In this document: positions 9,138 through 19,799 of the stretch, piece by piece
Position numbering within the stretch: the stretch's first letter is position 1
How the letters are laid out: each line of letters starts with the position of its first letter
Source of the DNA: Laccaria trichodermophora
Taxonomy: Eukaryota > Basidiomycota > Agaricomycetes > Agaricales > Hydnangiaceae
Reading direction: 5' to 3'
Assembly: GCA_018417955.1 (NCBI GenBank)
Contig: JACTVC010000005.1
Coordinates: 558,001-622,000 of the forward strand
DNA length: 64,000 nt
Position numbers and translations under genes: made by a program
Notes under the pieces: generated by a model
The model's input: the letters and a program-made list of their open reading frames with translations, nothing else
What the model was told of the DNA's origin: nothing
Database searches by the model: none

Positions 9138-12100
9138 TCAATGGCTGATGTATTGAAACACAAAAGAGACTTCAGGCAACCCGACCTCTGCACGAAGAAG
9201 ATCGTCATGATTATTCTTGAGCTCCGCATTGGTAAAGTGGTTCCATCTGCACTTGAAGTTAGTCATTGAACAATATGAAATCAGACCACTGACGTGCTTG
9301 CATCCCCGTATAACAGCGCAGGAGCCTTGGCTATTTGTTTGCCATCTCTGCATCGTTTGCACTTGAACGTCTCGTGTGTTTCGCACAGGGTGTTTTCATT
9401 GAAAGTAAAGAGTTGCCGAAGGGCATCAATTGAAAAGTGGCGCTCTGCGTCCTCTTTCTCATCCACTACGGCAGATGAGAGGGCCTGTTTATTGGCTTGC
9501 CGTTGGAATATCTTCTCTTCTATAGTCCCGGTGGAGATAAATCGATAAACAAAGCCTGAGCGACTCTTTGATGAACAGATAGTTATCGAGTAACAACGGT
9601 GACGACGTACATTCCTTTTTCTGGCCATCCCTCCACACACGAGCTAGCGCCTGTTGGTCAGCAGCAGGATTCCAATCTAAACAAATCCGTGATCAAGATA
9701 TTTGCAGTTACAGAGTTATCCACGCACCAGGATCAAATAGTATTAACCGGTTCGCGCCAATCAAGTTGATACCACACCCACCAGCCTTGCTACTGAGCAA
9801 GAAGATGAACTCTTTCCCGTCGGGGTCGTTAAATTGGTCAACAAGTTTTTGTCGTTTGACGATTGTCATTGACCCGTCCAGCCTGAAGAATCCATATCTA
9901 GTAAGGTGGATCAACAGGCAACGTAAAGCTGAACACATCGAAAGGAGTATGTTTACTTCTTGCTTTTGCAAAGCTTTTCGAAAAGGTCGAGGGTTTGGGT
10001 ATAATTACTGATCAAGACGATTTTATCTGTCGTTTGCGTCTTGATCTGATGCAAAAACCTTTGACGATGTGAGATTATTATTCAAGGAAATCATAAAAGC
10101 CCACCTCTCAAGTACCAAAAACTTGCCACCCCAATCGCATCGAACCGTTTGCTTGCCACCCTTCCCTCGACTCCTTGCAGCAGTGCTGCTGAATCCTTCG
10201 GGAATCAAGTGGTCACATCCTTTGAGATCATCGGGAAGGTCGAGTAGTTCGGGGTGGTTACAGAGTTTCTTGAGAATATTAATCGCTTTGAGGGGCTGGG
10301 AGGTCGTGCCACGCAGAAGAGCCTTAATCTCAGGAGACACGATAAAGAGACGGTATAGGGAAAGTTGGAACTCTGATAGACCGCAGAAGACAACCTGCTC
10401 GTACTTGACAGGGACTAAATGCTAAATGAGGACCGCAAGAATTCGAGAAGGTAAGAGGAACATACGGTATTTTGACAAGAGATCATTGGTCCTGCGAATG
10501 ATGAACTTCGTGACCAAATTTCCAAGCTCTTTAAGTTTTTTCTCGCTTTCCGCTTTGACGCCATCACTTGCCAACGAATCTCGGCCACGGATGATGGCAT
10601 TTTCAAAGTTTTTGCGGAAATCGTTCTTGGACCCAAGAAAATTTGGGTTGGCAAAGTTCAGCAACGAAAAATATTCTGAAAGATCATTCTGCGAAAGGGG
10701 AACCCATTGAACAGCTGCTTTCAAACTCAAGAATCATGAACTAACCTGGATTGGAGTACCTGTTAGAATAACGCGACGATTGACATCTAATCCGTTGAGC
10801 GCTTGGAAAGTCAAGGACTCTTTAGCAGACGCGTGAGATTTTGTACTTTGAACGTTTAGACTCTACCCACCCGAATTCTTTAGTCTGTGACCTTCATCAC
10901 AGAGAAGAAGTCCAATCTTGCAATGTGCAAGGTGGACAGTAAGCGTACGAAGTGTCTCGTATGAGACTATCATCACTGTCGTTTCGTGTTCCAGTTTGTA
11001 TCCGTATAGAGTTAAACACATCTGCGTACCTGGTTGTGTTACATTCCGCCCACGGGCTGCTACCCACCTCCCAACCCTCTCAAGCAGTTCGGCTTTCCCT
11101 CCTTTACCGTCGATGGCCAAGGGCGTAACCGCGTCTTTTCCCAACCACTTCACTGGGTGCAAGTTAGCCAGCTCAAACTGTAGAAATCAGAAACTTTACC
11201 AAGTTCATTTGCCCAATTCTTGACCAAGCTTGAGGGACATGCAATAATGCATTTCTCAATTGATGGCTTTCCGGGATGTGGTGATTGTTTCAACAAAGTC
11301 CAGAGTAGCGCAATGCATTGCAAGGTTTTTCCAAGCCCCATCTCGTCGGCCATAATGCATCCATATTGGTTCTCAACAAGCATGCCGGTTGTGCATTTGT
11401 AGAGGAACTATTTGGAATGAGTACGCGTTACCATAATCGAAACGAGACCGCACCTTGACGCCTTCGACCTGATGTGGCCGAAGAACTTTCGTCAAAAGAG
11501 GGTCGATGACCACTGGAACCTTCTTATCCTTGACCTTCTTATCCTTTCCTTCGCCGAGCAAATCTTTCAAGCGCTTGTGGGGGTTGTACATTCCGGCAGT
11601 TTTTTCTATTGCCTCCATCGCAGCTTTCTCTTTCGCTTCCACCTCGAGCCTTTCCTTTCTCTCTTCATCCGTTTCTCGATCGTCGGTAGTCGGGTCATAT
11701 AAAACGATCGCATGGTCTTCCATGGGATCGTGCAGCGGTCTCGGGATGATTTTCGCCTGAGGTCGGACGCCCAGGGACGCATTGGATGGCGTAAGCGGTA
11801 CCACCGTTCCATCTTTGCTTCTCATCGAAGGCATAGAGAATCTACGCGTCATCTGCTCGAAGGGTTTGGGTTTGTAGACAGGAAACTTGGGGATGGCAGC
11901 CAATAGCTCCTCCTCATTATGATATATACCGTCCTTGTCTGTTTTCTTCTTCTTTCTTGAACCTGCGTCATTTTCGGAATCAGATAAGCTCACTTCCTGT
12001 CCCTTATACGAGACCCGCTTCCGTTTTCTTTGTGGTTGAACGCGCTCAAGTGTTGCGATGGTGGGTGGTTTGAACGGCTTATTGACTCGAGTAGTTTCAT

Positions 12101-12152
12101 GAAATCTATCAAGGACTTTTCCGTCACTGGCGGTGGGGACGCGACGAAGCAT
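9138..12152 (-). CDS. RAD54: DNA repair and recombination ATPase Rad54
   Basis: A multi-exon SNF2-family gene. The N-terminus ([13 protein letters not shown]) leads into a basic region with [12 protein letters not shown] and [10 protein letters not shown], then [19 protein letters not shown], typical of Rad54. Helicase motifs follow in order: Walker A in [12 protein letters not shown], Ia in [14 protein letters not shown], motif II as [12 protein letters not shown] (DEGH), III in [18 protein letters not shown], then [15 protein letters not shown] and CNHPELL, and the C-terminal lobe with [49 protein letters not shown] and [17 protein letters not shown]. Rad54 is a dsDNA translocase that helps Rad51 in strand invasion. 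A CKRCRDG cysteine pair near the C-terminus is also usual. Exons are linked by short GT-AG introns; outer limits are secure, inner ones less so. Confidence 0.95.
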
Positions 12153-12276
12153 AGGTCATGAGCGTAAGATCTTAAACAAGAGAGAAGGTGACAATGATAT
12201 GATTGCGAAACGCGGTGTAATGCATCACACGTGACCGTAATGATTCCTAATGCTATGTACAAATTACCAAGTCAGA

Positions 12277-14662
12277 TTAAGAAGTTTCTTGAAAGTACTG
12301 TGACCACCGCTTTTCATCGGCATTCGAAGCAGCGTCAGCGTAACCAGAATAATTCTCGACAAACACCTGTGAAACCAATGTTTTCCCAGGAACTTTAGGT
12401 GGGATATTGAGCTTTTGGCAAACTTGTTTGTTGCTGGAAGAGCAAAATGCTAGAAGTTGTGCACCTGCCAGAGCTACGAACTGGGGGGAGAAAAGAAGTT
12501 AAATCCATTCTGCCAAAGAGATATGTGAAAGCATACAACATCTCCAACCTCCAAGCGAGCCGCGAATCGTTCAAAATGCCGTTTGATTTCATCGGCAACG
12601 TTTTCAAGAACAACAACCTGCGCGGATGGACCACCAGTGCGCGTGGTATCAAGCAAGGACAGAGATCGCTCTATTTTGTAAAATTTTCCAGGAACATTAG
12701 GACCCTTACTTCCAACAGCAAAAAGGGACGTGTTGGGAGGCGAGATGTCTACCAAGAGGACAGGGATTGATATTGATGAATCGAGGTTGATCAAGAAAGG
12801 TGGAGATTTAGACCTGTTAAAACCCATTACGCAAAGTCACGTTCAAACCAAGTTTGGCTTACGAATCAGCTTGAGAACCAGAGGCTTGACCTTGAGAAAG
12901 GGAATCTGAACCTAAACCACTAAAACGCAGGTCAAATTATGCACGTGGAGGACGACGCAAACTAACAGAGGACCAAATATTGTCGACTTTTTCCAGTTAG
13001 GATTGATAACTCCTTGGTCGGCAATGAACGAACTGGAAGGAAACAGTTTGTCCTTGACCAAGTTAAGGCTGTAAAGGGCGGTGAGACCCCAGTACAGGTC
13101 CATTTGATCTCACTTACTTGTCTCTTATGACAGACTGTTGCAAATTGTCAGGTGGTAACGTTGACTGTGCTGCTGACAGAGGTGCCTGCTCAGTGGTGTC
13201 CATCTCTTCAAAGTCGGGAAGTGTTTCCGCAGCATCCGGATCGAGACCGGCAAGTTTCAACAACTCTTCTCCCGATGGTGTGACCATGTTTCCCGGTATT
13301 TCAGGTAGGGAAGAGTCATGTCTTTCCGTCTCATGAGTGTCCTGTGTGATATCTTGGCTGCCATTCTCTCCCTCCGCACTTTTGTGGAGTGCACCTTTCA
13401 TGGTTTTGGTTGAACTTTTGTCGAGGGTTAAGGCGTTTGATTTGCTAATGTAACCAGAAGAAGATCGGCCGGGTCCAGGCTTTGAACGCGATCGACCACG
13501 TTCCTCCGCGGTGACCAAAGAGGCCGACGTTTTTTCCAGCACACGCATCTTGGCGGGAATTGCCCCATCTATCGCGGAAAGATTGGGATCGTCCATCATC
13601 TTCACGAGAGGCATTTGCACACGCATCCGATGTGATGGTAGTTTGGAAGTAAAGGAGGGTGGATGAACCGAATCACCCAGTCGTTCAGAATTGTGGGGAT
13701 TTGGAGAAGTGGACCACTGAATATCCGATACGGCGTTGTCTCTTCTGATGACAGCCTCCATTTCTTCGTCAGAATCAGGAATGACCTCAATAGAGGGCGA
13801 TCGATGGGGTCTCTTATTTTTCCTAAACGATGCAGATGGTGTCATCGCCACCTTAAAGGTTTGGGGCTTCCCATTCAACTTGGTCGGCAATGGCTTTCTT
13901 GTAGGATTGGTGGGAGAAGCAACAGATTCAAGGGTTCTTTCAGAAAGGTCCTCATGTTCACGAGGGCGTTTAGCTGGATAATCGTCCCCTCCCTTCTTGT
14001 CAAAGCTGCTGCGTCGTCGCTTCGTAGAGTTCTTTTTTTCAACTTGAGTAGAACCCTCTGGCCTGGATGGCGTTGAATCTACTGCTGGGGATAGTGAAGA
14101 TGGATTCACGACAGACTTCCGCTTGATTTTTCGGCCTGTTGCAAATCAATTGTCATGCCAAATCCAAGAGTATAACATGGTACATACGTGGAGGACCGAG
14201 GGGCAGGAATAAATCACCTTCTTTAAAAAGGCTCAAGTTGTTAATATCGCGTCCACCCGAGTCGGCACGTTCCCAAAACTTTTGAACAATATCCTCAGAG
14301 CCCACGAATGATTCCGTTGGCTCCCAGCTTTGACATATATCAGTCTGTGTCGAATTGCAAGTTTCCCCGCACTCACGTATCATGATCTGGACTATAGCCT
14401 TTCCACTGCGAGTATGAATGTCAACGCGTCAAAATGTCTCCGAGTTTCTGGGAGCTTACTCTGACGCAATATTTCTGGGAGAGAGCCGACGTTCAGGATT
14501 GTTTGGATTCTCATTTAGACGACTTACCCAAACCAATTTCTGACCCTTGCCTTTCTTCTTGGTTGCTTTGGCTTGCGTAATAGACTCTACAGACTGTGAG
14601 CTTCAAGTAAATGTGACGGAATTGGTATTCTCACCGACTTCGTACTCATTATCGTCGTTCAT
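12277..14662 (-). CDS. Chromodomain protein with long disordered middle and unassigned C-terminal domain
   Basis: Multi-exon minus-strand gene; first exon 14635-14662 (28 nt, MNDDNEYEV). Splicing gives a chromodomain at the extreme N-terminus: YEVESITQAKATKKK, KLVWWKGYSPDHDTWEP, then helix ESFVGSEDIVQKFWERA. The three aromatic-cage positions (Tyr7, second Trp of VWWKG, Tyr of KGY) are present, so methyl-lysine binding, H3K9 or H3K27 type, is plausible. About 330 basic, Ser/Pro-rich residues follow (IEVIPDSDEEME, SKSNALTLDKSS). The C-terminal part, from LNLVKDKLFPSSSFIADQG through ISIPVLLVDISPPNTSLFAV to VSQVFVENYSGYADAA, is folded-looking alternating hydrophobic sequence that I cannot assign. 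No chromoshadow domain is evident, so it is not a plain HP1. A Chp1-like or Polycomb-associated role is only a guess. Confidence 0.72.
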
Positions 14663-14828
14663 GATGAAAGCCGCTGGCAGGAGGAGACTCTTGTGAGGCG
14701 CTTACATAATTACAGAACCAGGCCTTACGTAATGTCTAATGTATGAATTCGATTCCTCCGTGATGTCATGGCCAGTGTCGACAAACAAAATGTCTAGCTT
14801 GTCTGTTCTCCTCTTGCTACCGTAAAAA

Positions 14829-15319
14829 ATGACCGAGAAACCCTCCGTAGAGCATAGAGAGACGGAGCCTCAGCCCAGCGTGATAACTGCTCCTCCAGCT
14901 CAAATCCCGCCATCCCAACCCCCTCCTGCCTATGCCAATCCCGTAGTAGTAATCCAGCCTGTTTCCGCTACTGCAAAAGGAGAGCAGTATCAACAAGAAC
15001 GTCCGCATTTTTTCCATTTCTCTGTTCTAAACTTCGACCTTTGTTTTCTTCATCTTTAGTCCTCGCCCGGTGTGCAGCTGGCCAACACGACTACACTACG
15101 AGGTTCGGTCCATGTGGAATCATCACTGCGATCGTCAGTGCTTGCGATTTCCTCGTGTTTAACAGGTCCTCACTGCAAACGTAGTTCTGTTTCCCCATAG
15201 GTCTAATATGCTTATTGTGTGTACCCCACTCTTGCAATATCTTACCACCTTGACCGTGCCCATTTAGCATGGACAGCGAACGAAGATGTAGGCGTTGCGG
15301 GATTGTGTTCCAACCATGA
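14829..15319 (+). CDS. Small BRI3-like membrane protein
   Basis: Four small exons (14829-15000, 15060-15133, 15185-15216, 15268-15319) give 109 aa. The N-terminal half is Pro/Gln-rich (PPAQIPPSQPPPAYANP) with a PPAY motif that could bind WW-domain E3 ligases. The C-terminal half has the order CAAGQHDYTTRFGPCGIITA, IFCFPIGLICLFMD, then RRCRRCGIVFQP: a Cys-containing lead, a membrane segment and a terminal C-x2-C. This matches the small BRI3 (brain protein I3) family of lysosomal or endosomal membrane proteins, whose biochemical role is unclear. The reading depends on a 32-nt third exon; phases agree at every junction. The gene lies in the gap between the chromodomain gene and the RAD9-like gene. 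Confidence 0.72.
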
Positions 15320-15481
15320 TTTCTTCTCATTGTGTTTTGTCGTGCACGTTGGATGATTTTATTTCGGTATGTACATATAGTTAACTAAGAGAGTCAGATG
15401 TATAGCAAGCTTAACAAGATAAGTACATTATAAGTTCAAGAATAATGAAAAAATGCAGCCAGAGCAAGATAACAGTTAGAT

Positions 15482-18400
15482 TTAAAGGTCCTGCGATTCC
15501 TCCGATTCCCCAGGCCACACGGGCAACGGCAAGTATCGAGAAGCAATCAAGCAATCCTTCACCCAGTTCCAATGCACTGTGGTGGCATCCGACAATTCAG
15601 GAGAGTAGTGGGAAGCCTCCCGGATAATGACAAAATCATAAGCCGAGACTTCACTAGTGGCATGCTGGATGTCGGTAACAGCCTCGACATATTCAGCACC
15701 CATTGCAAGGATGATACGCGCCACCGCGTTGATCGCTTCCTGCCCCTTCTCGTCTACACCGGGCAACTGAATAAATATGACCGTCACGCATGGAAGACTG
15801 ATGGAAGACTGTTGAGACATACCCGTTTACCCCTGGCTTGAGGAATCATCTCAGGTCCAACACACAGTACCGACTTCTCTGCAAACAGCTTGCAAGGAAC
15901 GGCGTTCGACATTATATGTTTCAGTTGATGGATGCTGTTCCCCCAGTCAAAGTCAATTTGCTGCGAAGCACGTGCGCCCAACGCCTCCGAATAACCCTGT
16001 GGTAGCAAAAACGACGTCCAGTTCTCCATAAGCTTGTCGCCAAGCTATTGTGATGTTAATTTAAGAAAAGGTGATGAATAGTTGAAAATCGCAGCATGCC
16101 CGTACCTTGTCAAGCCATTCGGTGGACACACATGGTATTCCCAAAGCCAGGGCGATCAGGAACTTGGGCTTCTGGTTTGCGTCGTCAGCAACAAGTAAAA
16201 GGCGGTGGAGGCCCACTCCATTCCATTTAACGTCAGACTTAGTGATGGACCATCGATTTCCGGATTTTGAGTGACTGCCTTCCATGCGGATGATGGTCGA
16301 GACGTCATCGATTACTTTTCCACCATTGGTCTTAATTATATTCATAACCCTTTCCTTCTCCTTCTCCCAATGCCCACCCCCACGCAAAGTGACAATCAGT
16401 CCAGTGCCGCTGAGTATCTTGGAAGATGTCGAACTGGAAATTGACGGTGTTTTAGACGGGGTCGGACTTGGTTTTCCTTTGAAAGACTGGACAGCGGTGA
16501 TAATGTTTCCAGCTGAAAGCGTTCGATCCTTCCATGCATGCAAGACGGTTTTATGAGCGAGCCTAAGATCCTTAATATTGAAGTCTTCGGGGCCATCGAT
16601 CTCGAGAGTGACAACACCCTCTGATTGATCAAGACTTATAACCTTATAAGCATGTGGAAGGTTGGCGACAAGGACATCGTCTCCAATGTGAAGGTCGCAT
16701 CGCCGCATCTGGTCGAGGTTTAAATCGGCCGTGGTATTGTCGTCAAATTTGACTTCATATCGCATATCATTTCGTAGACGATTGACGTATCCGGGATAGT
16801 AATAGCCGTCTTGTTTCCATAAAGCAAAAACGCGAGTTGCATCTTCGGGCCGGCTGTTGGTAGAAATCGCTGGCTTGAGGCGCTTTGTGTATCGAGTGGA
16901 TGGCGTTGGGGCTGACTTCGCGGTAGATTTTGAACTGTTCCTCGTTGCAATAGATCTACTCGGCTGGGCGGCACGCTTACGTTTCCGCGACGATGATTCG
17001 GCCACCGGTTGGTCGACTTCCATGTACTCTGCTTCACTAGCAGACTCGTCTTCACTTCCCTTCTGTTCGTTCGACATCAGGAGCTCGTCATCTGACTCAA
17101 TCTTCTCGGCATGTTGTTTGCTAAGCGTCCGGCCTCGCTGAGTCGTGATCGTTGACCGCAAGTTGCGAGCTGATTTAGGCGGAGCGATAGCCTTTTTGTT
17201 TTTATTGCTTAGTTTCGGAGCAACCGTGGGTCGAGGCCGTCGGTCAGTAAGCGCAGCCTTTTGCACAGGTTGTTCGGCAACTGATGATGGAATTTCCGTA
17301 ATTCCTATAGATCTGCGTGGAATGGTTTTGATGGGGCTTGGTACAGCAACAAGCTTCTGTCCTTGATCTCGACTGAGCTTGCTTCGAACTTGTTGCTGAT
17401 TTCTTCCTAACGACGAAGCTTCACGTGCATCCTGATCTGAGATCAACAACGCACTCATAGGATAGACATAAAGCTGTCACAGACCTTTGTTTTTGGGGGC
17501 AAGCCATTGACAGGGAGAACAGGCTTGTTTTGTTTGAGCGGCATAGTCCTCTTCGAGGTGCTTGCAATCTTTGCTGCAAGAGGCACATCATCATCATCAT
17601 CATCACTACCGCTGTTCTCCTCCTCCTCCGCCGTGTTTCCGAGCTTTTGGGGCTCAGAATCATCCGTCATTTCCGTGAGCTCCCCCTCATCATCAATAAA
17701 CAATGAATTAAGGGCCGTTGCGTTCTGAAAATCCTTCGAGTCAGCAGGTTCTTGCTCGGAAGTGCTAGCATTCTTCCCGCCGTGCCCGCCTTGACGGCTC
17801 AAAGTCGCAACGTGAGAGCCAGAGCGAAGAGGTTCTGAATCAGGAATGACGTCCAGGAAATCTACATCCTTTGCCGGATGAAATGAAACATTGTTTGAGG
17901 TAGATGGAGACCTCAATGAATTTATATCACGGACTGAACGTGCAAGACCAACGTGATGAGGGGAAGGTCCTGTGCCTTGGTCTTCGAAGGATGGTTGCGT
18001 TTCCTGATTTGCAGGACTTGTGACGGATGGTCGCGTTTGTTGCTGGCGGCTCGGAACGGATGGCTGTGTCTCTTGCCATCCACCTCCAGTGGCGATTGGT
18101 TGCCCAATTGGGGACGGCTGCAGCTGCTGCCCTTGGTGTAGGAAAGGGTGTCCAACTTGATGTACATTCTGCTCCGCAAATTCAGGCGGTGGCACAGACG
18201 GTTGTTTCTGATATTTCTGATATCGATAATGGATCAGCGGATTTACCATGCTTAACAAACCTCGACGTCCAGTGGAGGTGGTTGCCTGTGAAGTCGAAGC
18301 AGGGTTATGGAAATTCGATCCAGCCTTAGTGCTATCAGAGGCTGCAGGTAGAATCCAAGGATTTCCAGGGTCCTCCATCTCAACACCCGCTGGCTGGGTA

Positions 18401-19501
18401 GATGGCTGGGTAGCTGGTTGGGTGGCCTGAAGTTCGGAAATCTCTTCAGAGGGATCAGACTCCCCTTTGAGCAATCTTACAAAGCTGGAGGAGTGCTCGC
18501 TACTTTCGTATCCACTCCCTTCGCTGTCATGATCAACATCCATGGCTTCCATGCGGCTGAGTGCAGAGTCAATGTAGCGATTGGCAGACTGTGTTTCCTC
18601 AAACTTATCGGAGAGAACTTGAGAGCGTCCGTCTTGTGATTGTGAATCTCCATCTTGTGATGGGGTTGAGGCAACAAGGACGTTGCCCTCCGGGATGGCT
18701 GAGCGACGTGTCCCATCCTTAGAGACGGAGTGAGAACGCGTCGACTCGGAGCCGACACAGACGGCATTTACCTTCCCCTTGACGGAGGGATGCGTGCGTC
18801 CTAATTCGGACAGGGGAACTTCGAATTGCTTTGATGTAGCCACGAACCTCTCCTCCGGGTCCGGAGAGGGTTCACAGGCAAAGGAATCTTGAGAGCAATC
18901 TTGGACTTTGGAATGAGCGGTCAATACAGCTTTAGCCTGCTTGTGTGTCGCAATTGATGTCTTTCCACGAGAAGACGATTGTAAAGCGGAAGTTGAAGCG
19001 ACGTGCTTGGACTAACATGCAGATGGTGGTCAATAAAGTTAATCGTGGCACATACGTCGATCTTGCCTTGTTGTGAGATGGCAAGTTACTTTTGTGGCTT
19101 AGGCTATTCGACCCATCCGTAACAAACCCTGAGAGCAAAGTTGCCTTCGATGCTGCTGCGCCTTTGTTGGATTTTTTTCTCAAGTTTTCCTGCTGCAATT
19201 GTTGATCGTCATCGCACTGTTGACTTTGGGTCTGGGTATTCGCCAAACCGTGATAATGATAGCGAGGAAGAGAGCTGAGGCTTCGCGACGGGGAGATGTC
19301 TTTGAGGTGGTCGTCAGGCACGCGTTGATATTTACGGTCTTGTCCATTAGCCTCGTTGACCGTCCAATTTGTGTCATCCTCTGTGATTAGATCCTGCAGT
19401 ACCAAGCTGGCTTGTGAGCTTTCTGGGTCACTGGGGGAGGGTTCAGAATACGTGTATGGAGCATTCAGAGCAACATACATAGCCTCATCAAACGCGTCCA
19501 T
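15482..19501 (-). CDS. DNA-damage checkpoint mediator, Rad9/Crb2/53BP1 family
   Basis: Large multi-exon gene starting MDAFDEAMYVAL. The first about 750 residues are low-complexity with at least 15 SQ/TQ sites, including ATQPATQPSTQP, the signature of Mec1/Tel1 (ATR/ATM) targets. A basic region (RKRKRAAQ) precedes a tandem-Tudor-like unit: TRVFALWKQDGYYYPGYVNR, YEVKFDDNTTADLNLDQMRR, DLHIGDDVLV. Two BRCT repeats follow: the first from LIVTLRGG to IALALGIPCVSTEWLDK, the second from FAEKSVLCVGPEM to TVHWNWVKDCLIASRYLPL. Tudor plus twin C-terminal BRCT is the architecture of S. pombe Crb2, S. cerevisiae Rad9 and 53BP1, which bind H4K20me and phospho-H2A and activate the Rad53/Chk1 kinases. Nuclear. 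The symbol is left blank because names differ between species. Confidence 0.88.
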
Positions 19502-19799
19502 TAAACTTGACTATTGACGCGCCGGATACCGTGGATAGCGAGTAGTGGCGCTGACAATAAAAGACACGCTAACAAAGCGCGCCGCTTGAACTCGAAGTGG
19601 GCCAAATCAACCTGTGGTAGTTGGTGGTAAGTAGTCGTTGGTGGCAAGGTTAGAGTTGCTCTAAAATTATGTAACATTGGAAATTGTATGGGAACGCTCA
19701 CGTGATCTACACATTCAATACACCTACCACGATAACGCAGGACGTAAATCCCACTCTCTTCAAACACTCTCGCTTTTATTCAACACCTATTTCTCAGAA
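19502..19799. promoter_or_regulatory. Divergent promoter region between the RAD9-like gene and a membrane-protein gene
   Basis: A 298-bp spacer between two divergent start codons. It holds a minimal ACGCG element at 19517-19521, 16 bp upstream of the RAD9-like ATG, and several GCGC-rich stretches. No TATA box is obvious. No coding exon is supported here. Confidence 0.4.

Noticed and set aside
17586..17606. ATC trinucleotide run
   Set aside because: It is in coding sequence and gives a poly-Asp stretch of the RAD9-like protein; an ordinary microsatellite.
19492..19497. ACGCGT next to the RAD9-like start codon
   Set aside because: It lies inside the coding sequence (codons 2-4), so base composition of Asp-Ala codons explains it; only the ACGCG at 19517 is upstream.
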